Origin: Prunus persica | Lineage: Eukaryota > Streptophyta > Magnoliopsida > Rosales > Rosaceae | Length of the DNA: 64,000 nucleotides | Reading direction: 5' to 3' | Assembly: GCF_000346465.2 (NCBI RefSeq) | Contig: NC_034016.1 | Span: 21,692,442 to 21,756,441, forward strand | In this document: positions 35,437 through 47,775 of the stretch, one piece after another | Layout of the letters: each line of letters starts with the position of its first letter | Position numbering within the stretch: position 1 is the first letter of the stretch | Notes under the pieces: model-generated | What the model saw: only the letters and a program-made list of their open reading frames with translations | Told to the model about the DNA's origin: nothing | The model's database searches: none | Program-made: the position numbers and the translations under genes

Positions 35437-37595
35437 TCAGTGATCCATCTTCGCAAAACGTCCTTTAATTCTTGTCCTACTTTCTGCCCGAACCTTCCGC
35501 GATTCGTACCTGATGTGCTTTTCATACCTGGTCATTGTTTCCAAGCAAACATATGTCACATACCAAAATCCAAAGATGCTGACATGATAACATTCATGAC
35601 AGGCCAAGCAGAAAAGGAGGTGCACAAATAAGTTAGGCTGATAAATACACCACAACCGCCACTTGATGCAAATAATATCAGATTAGACTCACAAGTGATA
35701 ATGATAATAAAGAATTTATAAACTTCCCTCCAATTCTGAACTTCTCCATCAATCACTAACAACCTCAACAAGATTTCAAGTATAAAAGAAAGACCTCAGT
35801 TACTAATATAAATTTTGAAATTATAAACATATAAATTTCAGAATCTCATTGGCATGAAACGAACTTTGCAATCCTATCAAGTCAAAAATTTTAAACTTAG
35901 AAGAGATACTTGTGGCAAATGGGGGTGTAATACCTTCTTGTTTTCTTCTTCTCCTTGTACCGCGAGAGAGCAGTCTCTCTGTTTTGGCTGCTTAACTCAT
36001 GTGCAGCAACTTTGGGAAAAGCTGAGGAGGCTTCAGAATTCATTTGCCCTCCATGCCCATGACCATCATTAGCATGACTTGCACTGCCATCATTATATGA
36101 ATGTTTATCAGGAACCACACAACATTCCTGAAGGTAGCTCCTTATAAATGTTTTAGGAGAAGATTCTCGCTTTTCGGCTGCGCCACAATCGTTATACTGA
36201 AAATCATGTGCCTGCATGAAAGAAACACACTTGATCATTTTTCAAATTCAATCTGCAGGCACTAACATTGACATTAAGAGAAGCATACCTCATAAGCAGG
36301 AAATACAGTTGGCTCTGCATCATGCTCAAAACCTGTAAACAAACTTCCTCGTTGCATGTTTTGTTCAGAAGCTAGGGACTTAAGGGGTTTAACATCCACA
36401 TTTTCGCTAAACAAGTTGGGTTCTGACTTGACAAGCACACGAAGCTGACGAAATATTTCTTCCTTGTGTCGACCACAAGCAGCATTGCGATTCTGATTCA
36501 ACAACAATATCCCGAACCAAGTCAAATTGCAATAAATAATAGACGATTTCAACAGTATACACAAGCGCAAAGAAACCCTTCTTCCAAATTTTTAAATCAT
36601 ATTCTTAATGAAGCAAAGGGAGTGAGAAACAACAGACAATTTGAGAACAAAAGGATTCTTTATTGTTTTTTTATTTCTTTGAGCAGAAACTGAATTTTTA
36701 CCAGGAACCTTGGAGGAAAAACAAAAAAGAAATCCAGAAATATTACTTGAAAGAAAGCACTTCTTTTAGTAGACGAGCAAAGCATCAAGACTAACACCAT
36801 ATTGAACAGAGGAAAAGAGCAATATAGAACATTTGCTTCTTTTTACTTTTTAATGAAAACATAAGACCTTCACTAATAAAAATTGTTAGAAAAATTAAAG
36901 TCATTTCCTTTATATCTTAAAGAAACAAAAACAGTTGCGAATGAAAAAACAATTATAAGAAAGTTATAAAAATAAAATAAAAACATACATACCTTAGGCA
37001 GAGGAGGAACCCCCATAGCCTGAAATTTGTAAGCCGGATTGCTAACAATCAAATCGTCAAGACTAACAACAGAGGGAGTGTCCCAAACCAAAAAATCGGA
37101 AAACCCATCATCCAAATCGAAAGACCCATCAACCCCACAACCCAAAAACCCATCACCTCCTCCTCCACCACCACCGCTCTCATCACTCAAAAGCAGAGCT
37201 TTTTTATCCATATTCTCAAACCCAACAACTGTAAGCAACTCATTCAAACAAGGGCACCCACTGAACCCTTCCAGAGGCCTCCTGTCGTGCACCGAGGACG
37301 ACGAAAGGTTGTGGCTTTCCCAGTCACAGTTCTGGCACAGAACAGAGCTCTCGGTTGTGCAGAAGATGGAGGCAGGGGAACCGTCACAGGCGTCACAGAG
37401 CAGTGACCGAGTGTGCTTGGAGAAAAGCTGATTGGCTGAGTGGACCTCACGGTCGCACAAGAAGCAGAGCTTGGCAGAGTCGGCTCTGCAGTATAGCAGA
37501 GCCATTGAGCTTCCACAATAGTCACAGAGACGCTTTTGGTGCTCTCGTTCTGGTTGTGGCGCCTCAGCTTCTTCATTTCTTGAAGAACCATTCAT
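35437..37595 (-). CDS. COL13: CONSTANS-LIKE protein, two B-boxes + CCT
   Basis: Four minus-strand exons, 37595-36993, 36492-36289, 36211-35934 and 35527-35437, with GT-AG introns, encode 391 residues. B-box 1 (about 24-62, [13 protein letters not shown]) and B-box 2 (about 67-105, [13 protein letters not shown]) bind zinc and proteins. The CCT domain (about 347-388, [16 protein letters not shown] to RIKGRFAK) is split by intron 3 and serves DNA binding and nuclear import. Between them lie the conserved [11 protein letters not shown] and VPPLPKNR blocks, which match the COL13/COL14 (BBX) group as I remember it. A run of seven Gly follows residue 150. Such proteins are nuclear regulators of light and flowering or growth responses. 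The first Met of the B-box frame is used; no upstream ATG exists in frame. The exact orthologue is inferred. Confidence 0.9.
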
Positions 37596-39516
37596 TTCTT
37601 GCTCTGTGTGTTTCTGTGGCTTCTGGGTTTGCAAATATCTGTATGAATGAATGAATCTCTCTTCTTCTTTTTCTGTTCTTATATGTATTTATCTGTTTTC
37701 TTATTTTCTTCTAAATATCAGAGATATTGGTGTGGCTTTGAAACAGGGCTGGAAGAATTGAATATGAGAAAGAGGAAGATCTTATCATTACTTGATGAAC
37801 ACGAACAATCTTAAAGACGGTTTGTTGATTTTTGTCTGCTTTCCACAAAGATAGGAAAGTGATGTTTTACCTTTGGTTAACACTCGCAGAGACTTTGCAG
37901 TTTTTGCTCTGAAAAAGGTTGAATTTGGAACTTGCTAGTTGCTAGCAGAAGGGCAAGGGCCAAGGCAGATGAAAGTGAAATTTTGGCGGTGACGTCTCCT
38001 CTATAGCATTTTTGTGTGGACTGCGATTAAAAGAGAAAATAATAAAAGCTCAACAATATTCACGTTCCCTTCGAACTTCAAAGTTGCTAAGCTATGGTGG
38101 CTGACCTTTCCATGTCCATGGTCTACAATTACTTTAAAAGTTCGGAAAAAGTTCCAAAAGAACTAATAAAAAAATTAAACAAATCATAAAATAATGAGTA
38201 ATCTCTATTCTTCTTAATAGAAACTATCCAACGAGAAATTATAAAATATTACAATAATATGATCACTTGATATTCTATAATCACCCATATTCAACAAAGT
38301 CCTTTATGTTGTTTAAAAACAATAGGAAAATAAAGCCCCTTCTTTTGAGAAGTTATCTGGTATAGCTCTCCCAAACTACAATTTACATCTTAATTTATTT
38401 AAATTAAATAAAAACCTTTTTGTTAAGGCTCTCAAACTAAAGAGAGTTACAAATTTAGGTGAGGCATTGATGATGTCATTAATCCAATGTACGACGTCAT
38501 TAATCTCTAGATGGTTCTTGATTTTTGCTAACAAAATGATGATGTGTTGTTACAAGAAGTCTCATGAATGGGATGGGATGGGCCCCTCTTCCTCATTAAC
38601 TTGATGAAGAGCCCTCGTTTGTCTGTCAAAAAAAGGGTCAACATATCATAAAGTTTCTGGCACATCCATAATCTAGGCCCTCCATAAGTTTGGTCCAGAT
38701 TCATTATATGATAGGGGAACCAAATTGTAAATGAAAATTAATGTGAGGGAGGAGAGAGATCAATTTTCCTAGCTTGCATTTCAAGTTCTCAACCCCAAAT
38801 CTGGGTCAGCAGCAGTTAGCTTAACACAAAAGTGATTTTTTTTTCTTCAATTGGTTTCTTTCTGTGAGGCAGCCCTACCACCTGTCCAGTCCGGTTTTGT
38901 CGACACTACTTGATGCCATAAACCAATAGTTGACATGACAGGGCAGACAGCAATTTTAAGTTTTAACACAGAGAGCCCGGCAGAAACCAGTTACCTTTTT
39001 ATAACTAAGAAGACATGCAGCTGTGTTTTGCCATGACAAAGCTGCTACCTCCTCATTAAGTTCACTCAGCAGAAAGAGAATTCACGAGGCGAGCATGACA
39101 AACCGCCCAACTTATCACAAGAATACTTGGCCTGCACCATTTCTTGTTCTTTAATTGTATTGTGCCACAAAAATACAGATGAGAGAGGTTTTGTCCCCGT
39201 CTTTCTTTCATGTTGTGTTTGTGAAGAAAATAAAGGAAAAAGGGCATAGCAATGTGGCGCAGAGAGAGAGAGAGAGAGAGAGAGAGATTGATTCTGTTCT
39301 CACTTGGACAATAAATCAATGAGTTGGTATAAATTGGATGAACCAATGGAAGCTAGTCAATTACAGCAGCTGTGCATTCTTCCATACACTTGGCGTACAA
39401 GAAGCACACGTACAATAGAAGAGGACTATTCTAGTCAAACCAAGGCGAAGCATAGACAAAAAGTCTAATGTGAATTGGCGCAGCCTTGCATATTCAATAA
39501 AACTTGTAATCAACAG
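37596..39516. other. COL upstream region and CHYR 3' side
   Basis: No gene supported. It contains the COL promoter and leader (the leader has ATGAATGAATGAATC just upstream) and, at the right, the 3' end of the CHY/RING gene. The open frames on the minus strand near 39,062-39,346 come from the (GA)n tract. Confidence 0.5.
39259..39288. repeat. (GA)n microsatellite
   Basis: A perfect dinucleotide run of about 30 bp. Confidence 0.9.
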
Positions 39517-42153
39517 TCATTGATGATCTGCAGCTGAAATTCTTCGGGTGTTATATGAATCGCAGTTGCTGCACTTGAGCCCAAAAATGTGAAAGGGAGC
39601 GTTGCTAGTTGTGTTGCAATCGTTGCAAAGAATTGATACCTGGAGAATATGCAACTTGTTACATTCAATTTGTGCCCAAGAATGGTATAACAGAGCAATA
39701 TGCTTACAATCGGGGAAAAAAACAATAAAATAAATAGAAAACCAATAAGTAAATTGACAGTTTTTGTATGTTTCAAACTAGGAAGAGTAGAGTAATAGAT
39801 AAACGCAGACATGGGTCTATACCAAAAATCATGTAACTATCAAATACCTTCATCAATGAAAGTCAATGTGGTAGATGCACAAGTATTTGATAAAGGCATA
39901 GATTCATTTAGTATACTATGGCTAAGACAATTGAAAAATAGGAAGACAAAAAAAGGGATAAAGCAACGACCTCATATTGGTATTCCTCGGGCATGGCAGT
40001 GGCTTCAATCTATCACCCAAAAGAAAAGAAAAGAAAACTAATTCAGAATCACAATAATATAGGAACAAGGATTAAAAAGGAATGAAAAGGAGCAGAATAC
40101 ACACATCATCATCCAACAATCTCCAAATAGAATCCATGTCGCGTATTGTCTTGGAGCAAATGGGACAACGATACCTGGATTGGATGACAAATCCAAAATA
40201 TATTATGACCAAACAACTTCTGTTTGACTCATCCAATTTATATAATAAATTAGTTATCTCAGAGATAATATGTAGTTAACTGAGTTTGTCTTTGCATCTC
40301 AATGAAGCATTCTGAATGCATTGTGTGTCCACACTTCATAATTGTTGTGCCTTTAACCGAATCAAAAAGATACTGTCAGGATAGTAAAAGGGTTGTTATT
40401 GTTAGAAGACAGAAATTTTATTTTATTTTAATTTTTGAACTTTAAATAATCACAAACCTCATAGCAAACAGGGCAGTGATTCTTCATGGAGTTTTCTACA
40501 CATAAGTGATTATCACGCAGTTCCACTACATAGCAAGAGCCTGTTTTCATGGAAGAACATAGAAAAGGAAAATCAGCCACCCTCCACTATCCTGTTGCCA
40601 TTCCCAAAAAAATAAAATAAAAGAGGAATAAAACCTCTGTGAAAAATGCAATCTGACTGAAAATGTATGAATACTTCAGGGGACCCTAAAGGCCAACCCC
40701 ACCTTATGTTATGGATCTGTTATCTCTATCATGATTTCCCTACTTCCAAAAGGAAAGATTTGTTCACTTTTTGGCCAATTATAAGAAGTGAGGGATTTGA
40801 ACCCCTCACCACCGTGGTTTCAACTTTCCAGTCACAAGCTCTAATTCTCTGAGTTATAGGCCCTGCCTCATCATCACTCTTTTCTTGGAAGTACCCTAAA
40901 AATGGAGGAACTTTTCATCTCTCCAAGTTAAGACATGAAATAACCCACTTGTATATAAGCATGGTACATCTGAAGGTGTAAAGTTGGACTAGTGTGATTG
41001 AAAAAGAAATAACGGGGATTATAATATTAAGCTTACAGAACCATAGAACAAAAACAGCAAAACAAGGTAAGTGCATACCACACTTCTGACAATGAAAGAA
41101 GTGGTCACGACCACCGACTCTGAGAATCAAAATTCAACAACAGAAATAGTTCAGTTTGAAAGAAGGGCACGATCCGAAAAGCAGAAATCAATAAAAGGAA
41201 GATATCACCAGTTGGCTAACCTACAAATCCCGCACTCATTGCAATGAAATTGCTGCTTGCTGATCTGCATCATTTACAAACAGTATATTTGGTATCAGAT
41301 ACTCAAATTTAACAGCTAAACAGCTGTATCCCGAAATTCAGACACTTTTATCTAATTTATCCAAAGATGACTAAAGGATTGAAACTAATTATCTTACATC
41401 ATCATCATAGAACTTGCAAATGTCGCAATAATATTCTCCCATGTTGACACCACAGTTAGAACAAAGCTGAGCAACCTGGGAACAGATCACAGTGCAAGCA
41501 AAATAAGCGCATTTGAAAGCTTCAATTGCACTAAAAATAAACAAACGCATTATATCATAGGAACCGCCAAAATCGAACCTGTTGCTCTGTATTGCAAACG
41601 GAGCATACAACCTAAAACAGCAATTGCAAAACCCAAATAATCAACACTACGATTAAATAGAATAGTGAAGGCAAGTGTGAATGTTAGTATGAATAAATAA
41701 ATATATTTCGGGGAAGGGGCATACTTGCTTCACATCCTGCCTGACAAGTTCATGGCGATCTTTGGGGTTGCTGAGGGAGCTCTAAGAACCACAAAACGAA
41801 CAAAATTTATAAATAATAAAAAAGAAAAAAGTCCCAATTACACATGAATTATGAATTATATAATATATAAAAGGGCAGAAAGAGAAAGAGGGGACCGCGG
41901 CTTCGTTGTGGCAGTGGCGGCAGGGGAAAATCTGGTCGCAGCAAGGGGCTCGAATCTTGCATCGTCTCCGATAATGGTCGCATCTAAATCAATAATTAGA
42001 AACAAAACAAAGATTGACAAATTACCGACGAAACAGACGAAACGTAAGAAAAGGCGGTTGCTTTATCTTCTATTATTACCCGTAATCCAATTTTCCGAAA
42101 TCTTGTCGACTCTTGGTCGGAGGCGGAGAAGCAGGAGAAGCAGAGTCTTCCAT
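39517..42153 (-). CDS. CHY/CTCHY/RING zinc-finger E3 ubiquitin ligase
   Basis: Twelve short minus-strand exons: 42153-42080, 41983-41896, 41781-41725, 41611-41579, 41475-41398, 41264-41221, 41119-41079, 40540-40458, 40372-40281, 40174-40105, 40009-39971 and 39639-39517. All introns are GT-AG and the frame stays open through 273 residues, close to the family length. The order is CHY zinc finger (from [15 protein letters not shown], about residue 26), CTCHY finger ([15 protein letters not shown]), RING-H2 (161-203, CPVC to CPIC, with CGHTMHSEC), and a zinc ribbon (C238, C241, C256, C259; LCNDCN). This is the RCHY1/MIEL1/CHYR1 (RZPF34) type, which ubiquitinates regulators of stress, stomatal or defence responses. 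The substrate is not visible from sequence. Several exons are under 60 bp, so gene finders may miss them. Confidence 0.93.
40778..40862 (-). repeat. tRNA-derived repeat remnant in CHYR intron
   Basis: On the minus strand, TATAACTCAGAGAATTAGAGC resembles a tRNA A box and GGTTCAAATCC a B box about 45 bp later. There is no proper anticodon stem, so this is not a working tRNA; a SINE head or tRNA-like relic in the intron between exons 7 and 8 is more likely. Confidence 0.35.
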
Positions 42154-42970
42154 TGGATGGTTTATTGCTGGTCAATTGTGAATGCCTGAATTGCTCTGGT
42201 CTGGATGGATGTGGTGTGGAGATTACCAAAAGGGTGAACAGGGTCAGAGTGTAACCCAAGTTTTATCGTCTTTTTTGTTTTGTTTTTTGGGTCTCCTTAT
42301 TTTATTTTATTTTATTTATTGACCTTTTACAATATTTTATCAAATTAAAACTGAAGTCTCCATATCCATACAGGACTCTTTGGCCTTGCTTGCTATGCTT
42401 AGGGTAAATTTGGAATACATATTGCATGTATACGTTATGCAGTTCAAGTTTCAACTATTATTATAGAAAAAGAAAAGGTGAATATAAAATACGAAAGGGA
42501 TCAATTGAGACTAGAATATTTAGTTACCAACTTTATATTGTTGATAAGAAAAACTGTGGTTAATATGACTGGGGTTTTTATTGTTCGATTTATAAGTCCA
42601 TGACGGGAGTTTTAATGCGATATATCTCAAGTTAGAATGGGCTTATTTGTAAAAAAATCAAAATAATAATAATAATAATAATAGGGCATTATGTTTAGCA
42701 TATGTATTAGAAACCTAGGATTGGCCTTGTCCACAATTGAAGTTTTCGTATAAGGTTTGACACAAGAAGAGTAGTCCCCTGATATGAAAAAATGAAGCAA
42801 TATGACCAGTAGTTTCAAGTAACAAAGGCAACTTAACTGCATGACTAAAGATGTCACTCAAAATTTTACACACAACTTGAATCAAATATGAAAAAATGAA
42901 ACAAAATAACATGTGAAAAATTAAATGTGGTGGTTCTCTGCAATCGCAGCTACAGAGACTGCTTCCCAGA
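42154..42970. other. Spacer between CHYR and MUB genes
   Basis: No gene. It holds the leader and promoter of the CHY/RING gene, a short (TAA)n run (about 42663-42683), and the 3' end of the MUB gene. Confidence 0.5.
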
Positions 42971-43762
42971 TTAAAGAAGGGTGCACGAGCATGAATTCAT
43001 CTTTTGCATATCTTTCTGGTTTTTATCTGCACAAAACCCACCCGGAACATATAAATCAGGCACTCATCATCCATGAACATGCAGGAAATTGCATGTATCC
43101 ATTGATACTAAAAGAGAGAACTTTGCAGAAACAAAGATACAGTGACTATAAAAACAAAAATATATCTGAATCTGATCGATCGACCGATCCTACTTCCGAG
43201 ATTAAAAGGCGGGTTTGAACAGAACTAACCTGTCTTCTTTTGTTTGGGTACAAGGGGCTGCACTACTGCATGCATGATTACAGCCCCACCACCAGGCTGG
43301 TTAGCAGAGGTTATTCTGGAATCAGCAAGTGTTTTGTTATTCTCTAAAATTCTGCCACTATGTATGAGTTTAACTTCATTTGCAGACTTGGGTGTCACTG
43401 TTTTCGCTGGGGGTGATGGAAAATTAAAGTTCCATTGATTAGACAAAAGTATTATAGCTAGCTTGATCAAGAGAAGTTTTAACAATCAAAATATGTTATG
43501 TTACATGAAAATGCAGCTGAAATATGGACTACTTTCATCTGTATGTATACGCCACATGATATATCAGTTCATGAAATTCAATTTTCAGCAACTCACGTTC
43601 ATCAAAATCCAATTTGGCTGTGGCTATATTACCTTGAGGCCACTCAGCAAGTAGCCTTTTCTTTAGATTTGCTACTGTCATAGATGGTGCATAAGAATGG
43701 TGTCCTATATCTGTCCCATCATAAATCCTGAACTTAAGCTCTATCTCCTCTCTTTGACCCAT
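42971..43762 (-). CDS. Membrane-anchored ubiquitin-fold protein (MUB)
   Basis: Three minus-strand exons, 43762-43633, 43406-43230 and 43026-42971, with GT-AG introns, encode 120 residues. A ubiquitin-like fold covers about residues 6-95 (IELKFRIYDGTDIG, VKLIHSGRILENNKTLAD, VIMHAVVQP). The end is NSCSCTLL: a CaaX box with Cys117 as the prenyl site and a final Leu, which favours geranylgeranylation, plus Cys115 as a possible palmitoyl site. MUBs sit at the plasma membrane and dock group VI E2 ubiquitin-conjugating enzymes. The last coding exon is only 56 bp. An intron in the 5' leader is likely, with acceptor at 43869 and a possible donor at 44045 (both minus strand). Confidence 0.92.
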
Positions 43763-46700
43763 ATCATATACCCCTTCCTTCTCCTTTCTTCTTCTTCTTC
43801 TTCCCCAAACTTGAAAACCCAAACAGACAACTTCTTCCACAGAAAGAATTCAAACTCCCCCAACCCACCTGGAAAAAAGAAAGAAAAGAAGAGAGCAAAA
43901 AAAACACTCATTTAGTTTTCAACATTCCCTTTTCAAACAGATTATTCAGCACTAATGATGAAATACAAAATCCTCATAATCTTTAATAAACCAAATCAAA
44001 AATAGATTTTATAAAAGCCAAGAATGCGGCAAATGAGGATCGAACCTTATGTGCAAGAAGAAGAAGCAAAAGCTGCGCATCCGAATCAAGGGTTTGGGAA
44101 CCAATCCAACCAAGTAAGCACCTCATATGACCCAAGTGCCTCAAGAACTCGATCCTATTGATATCTCTCTGCAACAATAATATAATGTCGAATCTATTTC
44201 ATGCCATATATATTCATTAAAATAGAATCACAAGTTTCCAAATCAAATCAGACTATAAATACTGTGATCCACGACGATCTTTACCAATTAAATTTGATAA
44301 CGCAATGTGTTCAATATTTTATAATGAAAACCAGAAATCTCCATTACATAGTGATCTGAATACAGTAATCAAGATTTTCGCATTCGAAGGAACAGTAATT
44401 AAGATCCGAGAAATTCTCACATTCTCCTCCGTAGTTATCCTTCATTTTCCTGGCAACCAAACAGTCGGTAAGAGAATCGATTCTTGAACGAAAGAAAGAG
44501 GCGTGATAAGAAACTACGATTTCTTCTAGCTCTGATCGGTGGCTTTAGTTTCGTGCTCTTAAACTCCTACTGATATCTCGCCACGTGTAGAATGGAGGCT
44601 TTTTGCCGACCGCCTCGAACGACTAATATACCTCTCTCATGGTCTATGGATAGTGATGTGTCAAGATGTGATTGGGTAAGAGGAGACAATTGAGATCGAA
44701 CACGTCTAATATATGATTTCGTTACTGTTTTTAATTTTTAATTTTATAATTTTATAAAATCGAACTTTTTTTATGGTAATAGGATTGGATTAGCTTAATC
44801 CAATATCATTTTTTGTGTTAAAAAATGAACGTGGAATGTGGAATGTGGAATGTGGATAGGATAAAAGATAGTCGCATGCGCACCTCTATTATATGCCTTT
44901 TTGTAGGACAACTTATCCTATCAATGACATGGGATGCATAATCTCGCTACTCCAATCCCTTGACCTTGAATTCAAGATCCGGGAGCCGCGACACAAACTC
45001 AGGACACTAGTGTCAATGGAATCCCGAGCCTCTACTACTTTAGTTCTTGTATATTTAACTGCATTTCACAATATCTAGACCATATCTTTTTCAATTGAAC
45101 GTAATTCAATGCAACTAATCCTACCTCCTAATCCAATGCAATTCAATCCTAATCGCCAAACATTGCACTACTCATGTGGACTAGTGTTCAGGGTAACCTA
45201 AAATGGACCGCACCAATATGCTGGTATCCTTCATGATAATTGCTTCAAACAAATAGGTTGTTTGGATCAACTTTACAACAGTGAACCTGCATCTCATGAT
45301 TTATTATAGTTCTTACTGTCAGTTTAGAGTATTCAACTCAAAATCGATTCGGATGATGATGCTCGTAATATTTGATACTGATAGGTAAGATTTGAATGGA
45401 TTCTGCAGGGCATGGCTATAATTTTTTACTTTTTTTATCAGGTTAAATTTGATAAATTCTACAATATTTTGTTCTGCCTGACAAGGAGCATCTTGTTATG
45501 GTATCATAAACATTACAGACTTCATTTCTTCTTCATAATAAAACCTCGAAAACTTCATGCCAGCTGCATGCCCCTTTCACTACTTTAATATTAATGTTTT
45601 GTTTTGAATTTTCTGGATTAAGATTGATCAGCAGAACATAAGCCAACAATGAATCTTTGTTCTAGTGTGGTTCTCTGGGGGAGCTCACCACTCAATTGAT
45701 TCCTTTTGGTTGTTTAAAAGTTAACAAACTTGGACAAGTAGAGCCAGCTATAGAGTTTGGCAAAGTTAACCTGTACAACTTTTATTCGTAATTTCGCTAC
45801 GCATCCAAGTTTGCTGGAATTTGAGTGCAAAAACAGTTCTCTCTAGATAGAGAGTTGTATGTGCAAGTTGTAGAATTGACATGTATATATTTTCTGTGTG
45901 AGAAGGATAGATATGTGTGTCGTCTGACTCTGAGGCTGTGAGTTGAAAAGGAATATGTACGGGAGATGCCATATATGCATCTTGCTCCGCACTAATAACA
46001 TGTGGAGCTGTAATTTTCCATGATGTTCTTGATAGGTTGACACTGACTACCAAACACAAATCTATCGTTGGAGGGAGAGAATCAAGAGAATAAAAGAAAA
46101 GGAAGCAAAGTGTTAAAAGGAAACGAATGTAATACCTTTCTTTATCTCTGATAAAGTTGAAGAATCTATACCTAGAAAAATACACCTTTTTCTTCTTCTT
46201 CTTCTTCTCCTTTTTCCTTTTAATACCATGTATGGAGGAAAGCAAGGTGGATTATGAAAGTTAGATTTTAAATTTTCTCTCTCTCCAACTCCAGATTTTT
46301 ACTCAGTGTCTGGGAAGTTTCTCTGTCTTGCTTCAATTTTTCTGTTGCAGCTTTTCTCAGAATGCTTAAAAAGGGTTTAAAAAGAAAAAAAAAGAGATTC
46401 ACAATTTACTATAATGATTTGAAAGCTAGTTAAATCCAAAACTCTTGATATTTTGTGCTGTCTGTTTCCAATCATTTCAGAGAATTTTCAGCATACAGTA
46501 TACTTCAGGATATTCTATACGCAAAGGTTGACCGTAGAAAACAACAGCAACAACAACAAATAATGAAGAAACTGGCTATTCACTTACATTTTGTTTCAAG
46601 TTGTGGAGAGAGAGCTCTGTTTCTTCGTTTTTTTTTTCCGCCTTTTCTTCTGCGTGGGGGAAGTACGAAGGGAGAGTATTTTAAGATCTCCAAATGGTCT

Positions 46701-47037
46701 AGAGTCTGCATTACTGCAATGTTTAGATTTCATAGTTTAAAATGGTATTGTTCTCATTTTGGACATTATATAGTGGCAGTGGGGAAGCAGCAAACTACAA
46801 AATTGCACACCAAGACAGAAAGTATATAAAGCTAACTTCATTAAGAATAGGAAATAGAATACATGCTATAGCTGATCAAATGTTACAGAGCACTAGACAC
46901 ATCAAACACTACATAACTTGTTCAAAAGAAACAAAAGAAAGAAGCATTACTACATAGACTTTGCATGCAGAGCTCACTACTACAGTACTAATTTGAGCCA
47001 ATTTATTTTTTCCAACATGATATTTGAGTAGTTTTAA
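43763..47037. other. Long spacer, MUB leader to glutaredoxin 1
   Basis: The first 450 bp hold the MUB leader with a probable intron. From about 44,690 to 45,170 there is a possible MITE, with GGATTGGATTAG-like sequence on the left and AATCCTAATC-like on the right, and three copies of GGAATGT near 44,831-44,856; its ends are unclear. The minus-strand frame 45,766-46,245 has a poly-Lys start from a (TTC)n tract and no family resemblance; I do not call it. The rest shows nothing recognisable. Confidence 0.45.
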
Positions 47038-47349
47038 TTAAGACATAGTCTGCTGCTGGTGAGGCTTCAGCTTTGGGATGAGTTGGCCTTTTAGGTGGAG
47101 GGACATGACTTCATTGGTTGATCCCACCAGGGTTCCGCCTATGAACACAGCCGGCACGGGGGCAGTGCACCCCAGCCTCATAAGAGCCTTCTCCATTTCC
47201 CTGCCGTCAGGATCTTGGTCAATCTCATGAACCACAGGACTCACCCCAATCTCTTGAAATAGAATGTTAACTGCATAGCACAGGCAACATGAGCTCTTGC
47301 TAAAAATCACCACACCCTTCTCTGATGCCAACCTCATTACTTTGTCCAT
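47038..47349 (-). CDS. CC-type glutaredoxin (ROXY), CCLC
   Basis: A single exon encodes 103 residues. The start is the Met before the conserved MRLASEKGVVIF block; the longer frame upstream is poly-Phe from an A tract. The active site is CCLC at 21-24, and the glutathione-binding VPAVFIGG cis-Pro loop is present. CC-type glutaredoxins are plant-specific partners of TGA transcription factors and act in floral development, nitrogen signalling and defence. The end (LIPKLKPHQQQTMS) lacks the LxxLL and hydrophobic Trp-containing tail seen in the other three copies. It is transcribed on the same strand as the copy at 49,556. Confidence 0.93.
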   Translation of the reverse strand: MDKVMRLASEKGVVIFSKSSCCLCYAVNILFQEIGVSPVVHEIDQDPDGREMEKALMRLGCTAPVPAVFIGGTLVGSTNEVMSLHLKGQLIPKLKPHQQQTMS

Positions 47350-47647
47350 CTTGATAAAAAAAAAAAAAAACACTTGATCAAGAGTATCTTCCCAATATGG
47401 CAAAGTTTTGCCTTGAAGGGAAAAAAAGAACCGAGGAAAAAAGTAGTCCTCTGGATTACCTAAGACTACTAGTTTACTTAAGACTTTATCAGAACCATCG
47501 GATCGAATTCAAACTGAACTCGATCCAATGGTTAAATTGGCTTTTGGAGTTATGATGAGGAGAAGAGATAGATAATTAGCTAGGTTGGCTAGAGAGAAGA
47601 GTTTGAAGCTTAAGGTTGTTTGAATATTTGAGCTCTCAATTGCTGGA

Positions 47648-47656
47648 CTATTTATA
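47648..47656 (-). promoter_or_regulatory. Possible TATA box of glutaredoxin 1
   Basis: CTATAAATA on the minus strand, about 300 bp upstream of the start, implying a long leader (roughly 270 nt). Confidence 0.5.
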
Positions 47657-47775
47657 GGGACAGCATTAGCAGGGTGGACTGCTTTTCTTTGAACAAGAAA
47701 ATTCAAAAGAGGATGGTCTTTATTTAGATGCCCAAACAAAGAAAAGCTACTTTTTAAGATAAAGACTCCAAACAT

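Noticed and set aside
40778..40862. A functional tRNA gene on the minus strand
   Set aside because: A and B box-like words are present, but the anticodon arm does not pair and the acceptor stem is missing.
44690..45170. A MITE with GGATTGGATTAG-like ends
   Set aside because: The two ends agree only loosely and no target duplication is visible; mentioned only in the spacer entry.
45766..46245. A 159-codon minus-strand frame
   Set aside because: Its start is a poly-Lys run from a (TTC)n tract, composition is non-coding-like, and no motif is recognisable.
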